51,735 nucleotides of DNA from a bacterium (GTDB lineage: Bacteria; Krumholzibacteriota; Krumholzibacteriia; LZORAL124-64-63), in the NCBI GenBank assembly GCA_020049465.1, contig JAIFKS010000117.1, positions 1-51,735 of the forward strand, given 5' to 3'. How positions within the stretch are numbered: the first letter of the stretch is position 1; the number at the start of each line of letters is the position of its first letter. Under the pieces are notes generated by a model, which saw only the letters and a list, made by a program, of their open reading frames with translations, ran no database searches and was not told the origin of the DNA. This document shows, piece by piece, positions 20,812 to 29,948 of the stretch. Both the position numbers and the translations under genes were made by a program.

Positions 20812-22241
20812 GAAGAGCGCGTTCCTCGCGTCGTAGGGTAATTCCTTCGGATAACCGAGATAGTAACCGTCCCGCCGGAGTCCGGCAACAGCCGCGTACG
20901 TTCGTCACGGGCCACACCGACGACCCAGAGGATGCCCTCGTCGTCGTCCACGATCAGCACGCCGCCGCGCCGGGACGCCGGCACGCGCGCCTCGCGCAGC
21001 AGGTCGCTGACCTTTTTGCCACCCCCCAGCCCCAGGGGGCGCATCCGGTCGCCGCGGCGCCAGCCGCGCACGCGGAGGTTGCCGCGGAGCGCAGTGGCCG
21101 GACAGAGCAGATGCCAGGTGTCCGGATCGTCCCAGGAGCCCACGCCGGGCGTACCGGCGGCAGCGTCCTCGGGGAGCCGGCGCACCTCGGGGCGCCAGTC
21201 CTCGGGCCCGACGTCGGGCGCAGGGGGGATACCCGGCGAAAGCCGGTTGAATTCACGGGTCAGACGCCGCCCGCCCGGCAGATCCAGGCCGCTTCCCGAG
21301 GTTCCCTCCCGCAACCATCCCAGAATGGCCGCCACATGCACCGCTTCGAGCTGTTCGGGGGCGTCCAGCCACCGGCGCAGCACGCGTCCGGCCAGCGCCG
21401 GCGGCAGCGCCAGCAGGGTGTCAACCCGGAGCGACGCACCGTCAACGGCGTCTGACAGCGCCCGCGCCGCCAGGGCGTCCAGCAGGTCCAGATCGGCCTC
21501 CAACAGCTCGGCCAGCCGCGCCGGGCCCTCCAGGCAGCCGTCGCCGAACACGTCGCGCAGGACCGGCGCCACCTCGCGCCGCAGCCGGGCCCGCAGGTTG
21601 TCACCTTCCAGATTGGTGGCATCCAGCCGCCACGGTTGCCCCTGCTCTTCCAGGAAGGCGACGATGGCCGCGCGGTCGTGACCGAGCAGCGGGTGGATGA
21701 AATCGCCGGCGACCGGGCGGATGCCCCGCAGGCCGTCGGGACCCGTGCCGCGCAGCAGGCGCATCAACACGGTCTCGATCTGGTCGTCGCGGTGGTGTCC
21801 GGTCGCCACGCAGCCGGACCAGGGACGTTCCAACAGCACATCCCGCAGAAATCGCCGGCGCACGTGCCGCGCCGCCTCTTCCGGGCCCAGCCCGCGCTCG
21901 CGGGCGGCGGCGCGCGGGTCGGCGTCGCTCTCGACCAGTTCGACGCCCAGCCGCCCGCAAAGGTCGCGGCAGAAGGCGGCGTCCAGGTCGGCGGCGCCCG
22001 GCCGCAGGCCGTGGTTCAGGTGCGCGGCGACCAGGGGCCGGTCTGCCAACCCGGCCCAGCGCCGGGCCACCAGCAGCAGCGCCACCGAGTCCGGTCCGCC
22101 CGACAGCGCCACGACCACGCCCGGGGCGGAGGCGGAGGCGGGGGCGGAGGCGTCCGGGGCTCCAGCACCGGCCGGACAGGCGCGGCCCACCAGTTCACCC
22201 AGGTGGCGTGCGGCGGCATCCAGGACCAGCGGACGGGGCAT
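20808..22241 (-). CDS. tilS: tRNA(Ile)-lysidine synthase
   Basis: Changes C34 of the CAU-anticodon tRNA-Ile2 to lysidine so that it reads AUA. 477 residues. The PP-loop ATP motif SGGPDS is at 47-52, followed by [10 protein letters not shown], the [15 protein letters not shown] helix, [28 protein letters not shown] and HPLL, then a TilS substrate-binding region and C-terminal domain ([19 protein letters not shown]). A low-complexity Ala/Ser/Pro stretch (about 28-40) is encoded by a GGCGGA-like repeat. Start 22241 follows GGAGG; the frame upstream runs into the tRNA gene and is not coding. The stop overlaps the ftsH start. Confidence 0.95.
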
Positions 22242-22272
22242 GCGCCTCCAGGGGACGGGACCGGATCGAGAC

Positions 22273-22302
22273 AAAAAAAGCCCGGACGTACAACGCCAGG
22301 GC
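22273..22302 (-). terminator. Intrinsic terminator after the tRNA gene
   Basis: Minus-strand hairpin (22302-22280: four pairs, one mismatch, four pairs including a G-U, TTGTA loop) followed by seven T residues (22279-22273), 12 bases after the tRNA CCA. It separates the tRNA from tilS. Confidence 0.85.
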
Positions 22303-22314
22303 CTGGAAAAATGT

Positions 22315-22391
22315 TGGTAGCGGCTCAGGGATTCGAACCCCGGACACACGGATTATGATTCCGTTGCTCTAACCAACTGAGCTAAGCCGCC
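22315..22391 (-). tRNA. tRNA with CAU anticodon, probably elongator tRNA-Met
   Basis: 77 nt with encoded CCA. Acceptor GGCGGCU pairs with AGCCGCU (G1-U72 wobble), D-arm CUCAGUUGGUUAGAG, anticodon stem ACGGA/UCCGU with loop AUCAUAA (anticodon CAU), T-arm CGGGG-TTCGAAT-CCCTG. The lack of an initiator-type 1:72 mismatch or three G-C anticodon-stem pairs excludes initiator tRNA. Elongator Met is favoured; tRNA-Ile2 (lysidine-modified CAU) cannot be excluded by eye, though the C4-G69/C5-G68 pairs used by E. coli TilS are absent (here G4-C69, G5-C68). Confidence 0.92.
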
Positions 22392-22432
22392 ACCCAACAT
22401 CCAGCACGCCCACTTTGCGCGGGCAATCACGC

Positions 22433-22461
22433 AATTTATCCGCTCAGCACGGGGTTGTCAA
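22433..22461 (-). promoter_or_regulatory. tRNA promoter (sigma-70 type)
   Basis: TTGACA (22461-22456), 17-bp spacer, TAAATT (22438-22433). The predicted start lies about 35 bases before the tRNA 5' end, leaving a short leader for RNase P removal. Confidence 0.75.
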
Positions 22462-22490
22462 GACGGCCCCGGGGGGGCTATGGTGCCGCC

Positions 22491-23525
22491 ATGGAACATC
22501 GCTTCTTCACTGCATATCCGCCGCCGCCGGGCACCGTGTGCGAAGCGGCGGGCGTCCACCCGGGGCCGCTGCTCGGCCGCACGGTCGCCGTGATCGGCTA
22601 TGGCACCATGGGACGGGCGCAGGCCCTGAATCTCCGGCGCAGCGGGATCGCGGTGCTGGTCGGCGTGCGTGACGGCTCCGCCGCGGGGCCCCGCGCCTCG
22701 GCCGAGGGGCTCGAGGTGCGGTCGGTGGCGGCCGCGGTGGCGGCGGCCGACGTGGTCATGCTGATGCTGCCGGACACGGCCATGGCCGAGGCCTGGACGC
22801 GGGATGTGGTGCCGAATCTGCGGCCGGGCGCGGCGGTCGGTTTCGCGCACGGGTTCGCGGTCGCCTTCGGGCAGATCGTGCCCGAACCGGGCCGGCCGTG
22901 CTTTCTGGTCGCGCCCAAGGCCCAGGGCGACCTGTTGCAGGAACTCCACGTCCAGGGTCGGGGGGTGCCCGGCCTGCTCGCGGTGACCGAATCGTCGCCC
23001 CCTGAAACCTGGGACCTGGCCGCTGCGTATGCCCTCTCTGTGGGCTGCCTCCATGGCGGCGGCTTCGTCACGACCTTCCGCGACGAATGTATCTGCGACC
23101 AGTTCGGCGAACAGACGGTGCTCTGCGGCGGCGTCATCGAGCTGCTGAAAGCGGCCTACGACGTGATGGTGGAGTCCGGCTACAGCCCCGAGAACGCGTA
23201 CTTCGAGTGCGTGCACGAATTGAAGCTGATCACCGACCTGCTGCACCGGCACGGGGTGGCCGGCCTCCGGTCGCGTATCAGCGGCACCGCGGCGTACGGA
23301 GGGTTGACGCGCGGCCCGCGGGTGATCGACGCGACGGTACGGCAGCGCCTGCGCGAGGTGCTGGGCGAAATCGAGGACGGCAGCTTCGCGCGCGAGCTGC
23401 TGGCCGAACACGGGCAGACAGCCCGATTGGCCGCCGTCGAGGCGGAAGGCCCGCTGGCCCGCGCCGCGGGCACCATGCTTGCCCGGCTGCATCCGGGCGA
23501 CACGCAAAAGGAGACCCCGACATGA
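22491..23525 (+). CDS. ilvC: Ketol-acid reductoisomerase, class I
   Basis: Converts acetolactate and acetohydroxybutyrate in valine, leucine and isoleucine synthesis, using Mg2+ and NAD(P)H. 344 residues. Rossmann motif GYGTMGRA (36-43), cofactor loop VGVRDGS, His120 (FAHGF), Lys143 (VAPK), metal ligands Asp203 and Glu207 (CDQFGEQ), Glu239 and Glu243 (AYFECVHE) and Ser264 (RISGTA) all fit the short class I enzyme. An N-terminal extension of about 25 residues precedes the Rossmann domain. It stands apart from other ilv genes and overlaps a membrane-protein gene by ATGA, an odd partner. A diverged oxidoreductase of the same fold is a minor alternative because VAPKAQGD replaces the usual VAPKGPG. 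Confidence 0.85.
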   Translation: MEHRFFTAYPPPPGTVCEAAGVHPGPLLGRTVAVIGYGTMGRAQALNLRRSGIAVLVGVRDGSAAGPRASAEGLEVRSVAAAVAAADVVMLMLPDTAMAEAWTRDVVPNLRPGAAVGFAHGFAVAFGQIVPEPGRPCFLVAPKAQGDLLQELHVQGRGVPGLLAVTESSPPETWDLAAAYALSVGCLHGGGFVTTFRDECICDQFGEQTVLCGGVIELLKAAYDVMVESGYSPENAYFECVHELKLITDLLHRHGVAGLRSRISGTAAYGGLTRGPRVIDATVRQRLREVLGEIEDGSFARELLAEHGQTARLAAVEAEGPLARAAGTMLARLHPGDTQKETPT

Positions 23526-24301
23526 CCGACCTGCCCCCCGAGGAAGTCGATGCCCTGCCGGTTCACAAGACCGCTCCGTCTGCGGATGCCATGCCGTCGC
23601 CCGCGGGCGACAGCCTGCCCGGCCGCCTGCGTGACCTGGTCACGAAGCCGTCCCGGTTGATGGACCATGTGGGCGCGCGCCCGCAATGGTGGGTGCCCGG
23701 GCTGATCGTGCTGGTCGCCGTGGCGGCGTTCTCCTGGCTGACGTCTCCCATCTCGGGTCCCGAGCAGATGGAGATGATGCGCGATTCGAAGCTGATGAGC
23801 ATGGTGCCCGAGGAGCAGTGGCAGGCGCAATACGAGGAATCCATGAACCCGTCCGGCACCAAGCGCCTGTTGACGTCGCTCACCGCCGGCTTCACGGCCT
23901 GGCTGATGATGATCATTTTCGGCTTCATCCTCGGGTTCTTCGTGCGCATGAGCGGCGGCAAGGGTTCCTTCCGCCAGGCGCTGGGCGTCACGGCCTGGGC
24001 CGGGCTGCTGCCGTTCGCGCTGGGGACGCTGGTCAAGATTCCGCTGGTGCTGGCGACCGAATCGGTCTCCCGCGTCAACATCGGCCTGGCGGCGTTGATG
24101 CCCGGCGGCGACCCTGGATCGTTCCCGTTCCTGGCCCTGCAGTCCTACGGCGATTTCCTGTCGTGGTGGGGCCTGGCCGTGACGATCATCGGGTTCTCGC
24201 GCGTATTCGGCCTCAGCCGCAACGCCGCCATCACTTCCGTGCTGTTGCCCTGGGCGTTGCTCAGCCTGATACCTCTGGGCATGGCCATGCTCGTCATGTA
24301 G
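23522..24301 (+). CDS. YIP1-family integral membrane protein
   Basis: 259 residues with a hydrophilic N-terminus (about 1-52), the ARPQWWVPGLIVLVAVAAFSW entry helix and four further hydrophobic segments (near 115-140, 150-180, 200-225, 232-258), the pattern of YIP1 domain proteins. Function in bacteria is unknown. Its ATG overlaps the ilvC-like stop, with AGGAG upstream, and it ends 24 bases before the membrane fusion protein gene, so it may belong functionally with the exporter genes that follow. Confidence 0.75.
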   Translation: MTDLPPEEVDALPVHKTAPSADAMPSPAGDSLPGRLRDLVTKPSRLMDHVGARPQWWVPGLIVLVAVAAFSWLTSPISGPEQMEMMRDSKLMSMVPEEQWQAQYEESMNPSGTKRLLTSLTAGFTAWLMMIIFGFILGFFVRMSGGKGSFRQALGVTAWAGLLPFALGTLVKIPLVLATESVSRVNIGLAALMPGGDPGSFPFLALQSYGDFLSWWGLAVTIIGFSRVFGLSRNAAITSVLLPWALLSLIPLGMAMLVM

Positions 24302-24325
24302 TCGTTCGAACCGGGGAGATTCGTC

Positions 24326-25660
24326 GTGAAACGGATTCTGATCATTGTGGCGGTGGTGCTGGTGCTGGGCGCCGTCGTCGCCTCCATCCTGAAGGGCCGC
24401 GACAAGGCCGAGGCACGTGTCGAGACGGGCAAGGTCGCGACCAAGGACCTGACCGCCATCGTCGACTGCTCCGGCACCATCGAGCCGAAGCGCAAGGTGG
24501 ACGTCAGCGCCAACGCCATGGGCACCATCGTCAAGCTGGCGGTGGTCGAGGGCCAGCAGGTGCAGCAGGGCGATCTCCTGATGGAGATCGACCCGTCCGC
24601 GTACCGTTCGGCCGTCGACGCGCTGCAGGCCGGGATCCGCTCCGCGCGGGCCGACCTGGAGTTGAGCGCCGCCTCGCTGGAGAAGGCCGAGCTCGACCGT
24701 GACCGTGCCGAGAAGCTCTTCGCCGAGAGCCTGGCCACCGAAGAGCAGCTGGCCAACGCGCGCACCAGCGCCCGCATCGAGAAGGCCCGCCTGGAGGCGG
24801 CGCGCAACCGCGTGCAGCAGCTCGAGGCGAATCTGGCCGCGGCGCGGCACGACCTGAACAAGGTGACCATTTCCGCTCCCATGGCCGGCGTCATCACGCG
24901 CCTGAACGTCGAAGAGGGCGAGAACGCCATCATGGGCACGCTGAACAACCCCGGCACGGTGCTGCTGGTCATCGCCGACCTGGGCACCATGGAGGCGTGG
25001 GTCGAGGTCGACGAGACCGAGGTCGTCAACGTGGCCCTGGGTCAGCCGGCGAAGATCACCATCGACGCGTTCCCCGACAGCACGTTCACCGGTCATGTGA
25101 CCGAGATCGGCAACAGCCCCATCCGCACCAGCAGCGGCGGCAACCAGGAAGCCATCGACTTCGAGGTGAAGATCACCCTCGACGGCAGCCTGCCCAACAT
25201 CCGGCCGGGCCTGTCGGCCAAGGCCGAGATCACGGTGGCCGAACGCAAGCAGTCGCTGGCCGTGCCCCTGGGCGCGGTCACGGTGCGCGACTGGCCGCTG
25301 AAGGACACCGATGTGCGTCGCTACAGCGGTCGCCGCGCGAAGGCGCAGGCCGCGGCGCTGAAGGATCTGGGATTCGCGGCGCGCACGGCCAAGGCCGACA
25401 CCGCCGCCGAAGCGAAGGTCAAGCGCGAGGAGACCGAGGGCGTGTTCGTGCTGAAGGACGGGTTCGTGAAGTTCGTGCCGGTGACCATCGGCATCGCCGG
25501 CGACGACGACTTCGAGGTCCTCTCCGGGCTGACCGGCGGGCAGACCGTCGTGACCGGACCGTTCCGCATCCTCCGCGAACTGAAGGAAGGCGCCCAGGTC
25601 GAACTGGTGAAGAAGGACCGCGGCAAGGGCAGCAGCGGACGGGACAAGGGCGCCCGATGA
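24326..25660 (+). CDS. HlyD/MacA-type periplasmic membrane fusion protein
   Basis: 444 residues starting with GTG after GGGGAGA. One N-terminal membrane anchor (about 4-22), a lipoyl-like half-motif (GTIVKLAVVEGQQVQQGDLLMEID), a coiled-coil hairpin rich in Ala/Glu/Arg (about 92-175), the second lipoyl half (VTISAPMAGVITRLNVEEGENAIMG), then beta-barrel and membrane-proximal domains. This is the MacA/RND adaptor layout. A charged insertion (about 320-375) interrupts the membrane-proximal part. Its stop overlaps the following permease gene in an ATGA. It likely links inner-membrane permeases to an outer-membrane duct; no TolC-like gene is in view. Confidence 0.92.
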   Translation: MKRILIIVAVVLVLGAVVASILKGRDKAEARVETGKVATKDLTAIVDCSGTIEPKRKVDVSANAMGTIVKLAVVEGQQVQQGDLLMEIDPSAYRSAVDALQAGIRSARADLELSAASLEKAELDRDRAEKLFAESLATEEQLANARTSARIEKARLEAARNRVQQLEANLAAARHDLNKVTISAPMAGVITRLNVEEGENAIMGTLNNPGTVLLVIADLGTMEAWVEVDETEVVNVALGQPAKITIDAFPDSTFTGHVTEIGNSPIRTSSGGNQEAIDFEVKITLDGSLPNIRPGLSAKAEITVAERKQSLAVPLGAVTVRDWPLKDTDVRRYSGRRAKAQAAALKDLGFAARTAKADTAAEAKVKREETEGVFVLKDGFVKFVPVTIGIAGDDDFEVLSGLTGGQTVVTGPFRILRELKEGAQVELVKKDRGKGSSGRDKGAR

Positions 25661-26886
25661 ACCTGCTCGAGGGGGTCAGCATCGCGATCGAGAGCCTGCG
25701 CGGCCACAAGCTGCGCACGTTCCTGACGCTGCTGGGCAACATCGTCGGCACGATGTCGGTACTGGCCGTGGTCTCGCTGATCTACGGCGCCGACCGGTAC
25801 GTTTCCCAGGTCGTGCTGGACGAGGGCACCTCCGTGTTCACGCTCACGCGCGTGGACGGCATCCAGTTCCTGACCGACTTCGACGCGTTCCTGGAGTCGC
25901 TGAACAATCCGAACGTGACCCTCTCCGACCGCGACTGGCTCTCCGACCGCATCACCACGGCCAGCGCGGTGGGCGCCTATTCGGAGAGCAGCGGCGACCT
26001 GCGGGCCGAAGGCAACGTGTACCGCAACGCCCGCATCCGCGGCATGACCGAGGAATATTCCATCCTGGAGGACATGCCGCTGCTGCTGGGCCGCCACCTG
26101 ACCCGCACCGACGTCGTGACGGCGCGGCAGGTCGCGGTGCTGGGCTTCGACGCGGCGCGCGACCTCTTCCCGCGTCATGCCGACCCGCTGGGGCGGCAGG
26201 TGAAGATCGGCGGACGGCACTTCACGGTCATCGGCGTGGTCGAGGACCGCGGAACCGTGATGGGCAACAACCGCAACCAGTTCGCCGTGGTGCCGATCAC
26301 GGCTGCGTTCAAGCTGTTCGGGACCTCCCGTTCGATCGATCTGAAGATCCAGGCCGCCAATCTGGAGGACATGCAGGAGACCAAGGACGAAGTCACGTTC
26401 CTGATGCGGCAGCGCCACCGGTTGCGGCCGATGGAGCGCAACGACTTCGCGATCTCCTCCAGCGACCAGATGCTGGCCATCTGGGGCGGCATCTCGAAAG
26501 CCATCTACGGAGCGCTGGTGCCGCTGGTGGGCATCAGCCTGGTCGTCGGCGGCATCGTCCTGATGAACATCATGCTGGTGTCGGTCACCGAACGCACGCG
26601 GGAGGTGGGCGTGCGCAAGGCTCTGGGCGCGCGGCGCCTGGCCATCATGTGGCAGTTCCTGGTCGAGGCCGTCACATTGTCGCTGATCGGCGGTGTCGTG
26701 GGGATCATCATCGGGCTTCTGCTGGCCTGGGTCATCTCGCTGGCGTCGCCGCTGCCGTTCGCCGTTGCCGGCTGGTCCATCCTGCTGGGCCTGGGCACGA
26801 CGTTCCTGATCGGCGCCGGTTTCGGCACCTACCCGGCCTGGAAGGCCGCGGGTCTCGATCCGGTGGAGGCTCTGCGTCATGAATAG
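25657..26886 (+). CDS. MacB-type ABC transporter permease (first of pair)
   Basis: 409 residues: an N-terminal transmembrane helix (about 18-42, LRTFLTLLGNIVGTMSVLAVV), a large periplasmic MacB core domain (about 43-280), and three C-terminal helices with the FtsX-like signature (GGIVLMNIMLVSVTERTREVGVRKALGA). No nucleotide-binding domain is fused. The start at 25657 overlaps the adaptor stop. It would act with the next permease as a heterodimer, energised by an ATPase encoded elsewhere. Confidence 0.92.
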   Translation: MNLLEGVSIAIESLRGHKLRTFLTLLGNIVGTMSVLAVVSLIYGADRYVSQVVLDEGTSVFTLTRVDGIQFLTDFDAFLESLNNPNVTLSDRDWLSDRITTASAVGAYSESSGDLRAEGNVYRNARIRGMTEEYSILEDMPLLLGRHLTRTDVVTARQVAVLGFDAARDLFPRHADPLGRQVKIGGRHFTVIGVVEDRGTVMGNNRNQFAVVPITAAFKLFGTSRSIDLKIQAANLEDMQETKDEVTFLMRQRHRLRPMERNDFAISSSDQMLAIWGGISKAIYGALVPLVGISLVVGGIVLMNIMLVSVTERTREVGVRKALGARRLAIMWQFLVEAVTLSLIGGVVGIIIGLLLAWVISLASPLPFAVAGWSILLGLGTTFLIGAGFGTYPAWKAAGLDPVEALRHE

Positions 26887-28117
26887 CGCGCGGCTCGATG
26901 TCAGGGACGCCGTCCGGCAGGCGTTGCGCACCATCACCGGACATCGCATGCGTTCATCGCTGCTGATCCTGGGCGTGGCCATCGGCGTGACCACGCTGCT
27001 GGCCATCTACACCATCGTCAGCGGCCTGAGCGGGCGCATCCGTGACGACGTCGTTTCGTCCAGCCGGCCCTACCTGTACGTCAGCCGCGACAGCGGCGTG
27101 GGCGGCGGCGACACCGAAGAGAAGATGAAGCGCCCGCAGCTGATGTCGGAAGTGATCCTGCCGCTGGAAGCGACCGAGGGCGTGGGCCTGGTCGACTACC
27201 AGGTTTCCAACGGCCGGGGCATGGTGCTGAACTACGGGAAGGAGCGCACGAACTTCGTGCAGGGTTTCGGCTGTTCGCAGAACTTCCCGTACCTCTTCTC
27301 CATCGGCGTGGACGAAGGCCGCTTCTTCACCGCGGACGAAGTCGCCTCGAGCGCGCGCGTCGTGGTGCTCGGCTACGGGCCACGCGAGGACCTGTTCCCC
27401 GGGCGTGATCCCGTCGGGCACACCATCCGCGTCTTCGGCAAGCCGTACGTGATCGTCGGGACGATGGCCGCACGTCGCCACATCGTCGGCGCCATGGGCG
27501 ACAATTTCGTCTGCACGCCCTGGAGTTCCTTCGAGAAGGATGCGCTCAACACGGGATTCGAGGACCGCAACGTGGCCCTGACCGTGAACGACGGATTCAG
27601 TTCGGACGAAGTCATTTCCAACATCACCGGCACGCTTCGCCGCGAACGGCAATTGCGCCCGGATGAACCCAGCGACTTCGACGTCATCTCGTCGGAGACC
27701 TACGGCGAACTCATCGACAAGGTCACCGGGGGTGTGGCTCTGGTGCTGGTCGTGTTGTCTTCGATCGGGCTGCTGGTGGGCGGCATCGGCGTGATGAACA
27801 TCATGCTGATCTCGGTGGCCGAGCGCACGCGCGAGATCGGCGTGCGCATGGCGGTCGGCGCGCACCGGCAGGACATCCTGCTGCAGGTGCTGATCGAGGC
27901 CGGCACGCTGACGGGCATCGGCGGCATCGTCGGCATCTTCACGGGCTACTTCGCGTCGTGGGGGATGACCCACCTGCTGCGGTTCCCCTTCGCCATCTCG
28001 CCGTGGGTGACCATCGGGGCGGCCGCGTTCTCGGTCGCCATCGGCATCTTCTTCGGCCTGTATCCGGCCAACAAGGCCGCCCGCATGAACCCCATCGTGG
28101 CGCTGGGCCGCGAGTAG
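26879..28117 (+). CDS. MacB-type ABC transporter permease (second of pair)
   Basis: 412 residues with the same topology: helix 1 (about 26-49), a periplasmic MacB core domain, and a C-terminal FtsX-like triple helix bundle with GGIGVMNIMLISVAERTREIGVRMAVGA and the closing LYPANKAARMNPIVALGRE. It overlaps the first permease by 8 bases. The two permeases are homologous but clearly diverged, as expected for a heterodimer. A strong hairpin spans its stop codon. No cognate ATPase lies within the window. Confidence 0.93.
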   Translation: MNSARLDVRDAVRQALRTITGHRMRSSLLILGVAIGVTTLLAIYTIVSGLSGRIRDDVVSSSRPYLYVSRDSGVGGGDTEEKMKRPQLMSEVILPLEATEGVGLVDYQVSNGRGMVLNYGKERTNFVQGFGCSQNFPYLFSIGVDEGRFFTADEVASSARVVVLGYGPREDLFPGRDPVGHTIRVFGKPYVIVGTMAARRHIVGAMGDNFVCTPWSSFEKDALNTGFEDRNVALTVNDGFSSDEVISNITGTLRRERQLRPDEPSDFDVISSETYGELIDKVTGGVALVLVVLSSIGLLVGGIGVMNIMLISVAERTREIGVRMAVGAHRQDILLQVLIEAGTLTGIGGIVGIFTGYFASWGMTHLLRFPFAISPWVTIGAAAFSVAIGIFFGLYPANKAARMNPIVALGRE

Positions 28118-28132
28118 CGCTCGCGGCCCAGC
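28102..28132. terminator. Hairpin across the second permease stop codon
   Basis: 13-bp perfect stem (28102-28114 and 28120-28132) with a 5-nt loop containing the TAG stop, in the 40-base gap between convergent genes. No T-run follows on either strand, so it is a bidirectional barrier or stabiliser rather than a canonical terminator. Confidence 0.5.
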
Positions 28133-28157
28133 CGTATCCCGTCGGTGATGTCCGGCC

Positions 28158-29840
28158 TCAGACCAGTTTCACCCTGGCGGTCTGCTCCTGCAGCCGCTTC
28201 CCGACCGCCGTCAGGTTGTCGACGCTGCCGTTGATGCGGCCGACTCCGGTGACCGTGTCGCGGATCGCGTTGTCCAGCCCCCGCACATTGCGGGAGATGT
28301 CCTCGAGGTTCGCCGTCGAATCGCTGACGCTGACGGCGATCTCGGACGACCCGGCGCTGACCTTCTGCAGGCTGTGGGAGATCTCGTTGGCCGCTGCCGC
28401 CTGCTGCTCGACGGCGGCGGCGATGGTCTGCGAGACATCGTTCAACTGCTGGGTGAAGCCGGCCACTTCGTCGATCTCGCGGATGGACACCAGCGTCGCC
28501 TGCTGGATCTCGCGGATGCTGGACTCGATGTCGGTGGTCGCCTTGGCGGTCTGACGCGCCAGTTCCTTCACCTCGTCGGCCACGACGGCGAAGCCGCGCC
28601 CGGCGTCGCCGGCCGAGGCGGCCTCGATCGTGGCGTTCAGCGCCAGCAGGTTGGTCTGGTCGGCAATGTCGCGGATCAGCTGGCTGATGCGGTCGATGTG
28701 CTTGGCCGACTCGTGCAGCTTGCCCACGTTCTCGCGCGCCACCAGCGTGCGCTGGTTGGACTGGGAGGCGATCTGCAACTCGCGGTTGCAGCTGCTGGAC
28801 ACCTCGTTGATGCTGGCGCTCATCTCCTGCACGGCGGCCGCGGCGGTGCTGATGCGGTCGGAGATGTCGTTGGCGCCGCTGGCCACCGCGCCGGAGCTCT
28901 GCGACACGTGCTCGGCGTTGCCGGTCACGGTGCGGGAGCTGTCGGCCATGGTGCGGGCGTTGGCTTCGATCTGGGTGGCGGTCGTCGACAGTTCGTGCGA
29001 CGCCTGGCCCAGCGTGTTCAGGTTCTGCACGATCTCGCCCACGAACGAGCGCAGGAAATCGGCCATACCCGCGAACGAGCGGCCCAGCGAGCCGATCTCG
29101 TCCTTCTGGGCCAGCAGTTTCGGATCGATGCGGGTCGTGAGGTCGCCCTGGGCGATGCGGGTTGCCGCGCGTTCGAGCTGACCGATCGGCCGCGCCACCG
29201 CGCGGGTGACGGCCACCGCGATGACCCCGCTCAGCAGCAGGCCGGCGATCATCACCGTCACCAGCGCCCGGCGCGTGGCGACCACGGTGTCGTCGGCTCC
29301 CTCGGTGGTGGCGGCCACCTGTTCGCGAACCAGGCCGATGATCTGTTCGAGCTGGGCGATCTGCGTGACGAACATGCCGTCCAACTCGACATCCATCGCA
29401 TTCAGCTGTTGATCGGAAACCGAACCGCCGGCCAGCCGCAGGCGGACCAGGCGGTCCACTTCGGCGAAGCGCGGATGGATGTCGTTCTCGTCAACGCTGT
29501 CCAGATCGTCGATCAGGCGCCGGGCGTCCTTGGTGGCGAAGGCATTGTCGCGGAAGTCCTTGATCTGCCGGTCCAGGTCGGTCTTCGTCTGCTGGTACTC
29601 CGCGTACTGCGCCGAAAGATCGGCTGCGTTTGTCGCTGCCAGCATCTCCATCAGGGCCAGAGGTTTGCGGGTCGTCATTTCCTGCATTTCGATGAGCGCG
29701 GCCAGTTCTTCGGACTGACCGAGGGCCTGGTCCATCTCCTGGCGGATGTGCCCCACGCGCAGCAGCGAGAACGTGCCGCTGGCCAGCAGCAGCAGGCACA
29801 CGACGGCAAAACCGGACAGGATCTTCATCTGCAGCTTCAT
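28158..29840 (-). CDS. Methyl-accepting chemotaxis protein
   Basis: Transmembrane chemoreceptor, 560 residues. Helix 1 (about 6-26), a helical periplasmic sensor of about 155 residues resembling a four-helix bundle, helix 2 (about 185-207), HAMP ([23 protein letters not shown]) and a long cytoplasmic coiled coil with the signalling tip [40 protein letters not shown], which contacts CheA and CheW. No CheR-tethering pentapeptide at the C-terminus (ends ARVKLV). The start at 29840 was chosen over a TTG at 29855 because the intervening GGGGGAT forms the ribosome site. No che genes are nearby. A sigma-28-like promoter lies upstream. Ligand unknown. Confidence 0.95.
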   Translation of the reverse strand: MKLQMKILSGFAVVCLLLLASGTFSLLRVGHIRQEMDQALGQSEELAALIEMQEMTTRKPLALMEMLAATNAADLSAQYAEYQQTKTDLDRQIKDFRDNAFATKDARRLIDDLDSVDENDIHPRFAEVDRLVRLRLAGGSVSDQQLNAMDVELDGMFVTQIAQLEQIIGLVREQVAATTEGADDTVVATRRALVTVMIAGLLLSGVIAVAVTRAVARPIGQLERAATRIAQGDLTTRIDPKLLAQKDEIGSLGRSFAGMADFLRSFVGEIVQNLNTLGQASHELSTTATQIEANARTMADSSRTVTGNAEHVSQSSGAVASGANDISDRISTAAAAVQEMSASINEVSSSCNRELQIASQSNQRTLVARENVGKLHESAKHIDRISQLIRDIADQTNLLALNATIEAASAGDAGRGFAVVADEVKELARQTAKATTDIESSIREIQQATLVSIREIDEVAGFTQQLNDVSQTIAAAVEQQAAAANEISHSLQKVSAGSSEIAVSVSDSTANLEDISRNVRGLDNAIRDTVTGVGRINGSVDNLTAVGKRLQEQTARVKLV

Positions 29841-29897
29841 GCGGCAATCCCCCAATGGCGAAGTCGGCCCCGGCGCGACGGAAGCGGATCAGGAGGC

Positions 29898-29924
29898 ATT
29901 TCGGCGATTTGCGGAAGTCCTTGA
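29898..29924 (-). promoter_or_regulatory. Candidate sigma-28 (FliA) promoter for the chemoreceptor
   Basis: Minus strand TCAAGGAC (29924-29917), 11-bp spacer, GCCGAAAT (29905-29898), compared with the flagellar consensus TAAAGTTT-N11-GCCGATAA: four and six of eight bases match with exact spacing. Chemoreceptor genes are classic members of this regulon. The start would be about 50 bases before the ATG. Confidence 0.55.
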
Positions 29925-29948
29925 GATTCTTCGATAATGACATCTCAA
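29921..29948. repeat. TTGAGAT/ATCTCAA dyad in a divergent promoter region
   Basis: A 7-bp inverted repeat with a 14-base spacer (29921-29927 and 29942-29948) in the gap between the divergent chemoreceptor and pseudopilin genes; its left edge overlaps the sigma-28-like -35. Possible operator, unproven. Confidence 0.3.

Noticed and set aside
22120..22160. GGCGGA-like hexamer repeat inside tilS as a phase-variable or CRISPR-like repeat
   Set aside because: Imperfect, short and in multiples of three; it simply encodes an Ala/Ser/Pro linker.
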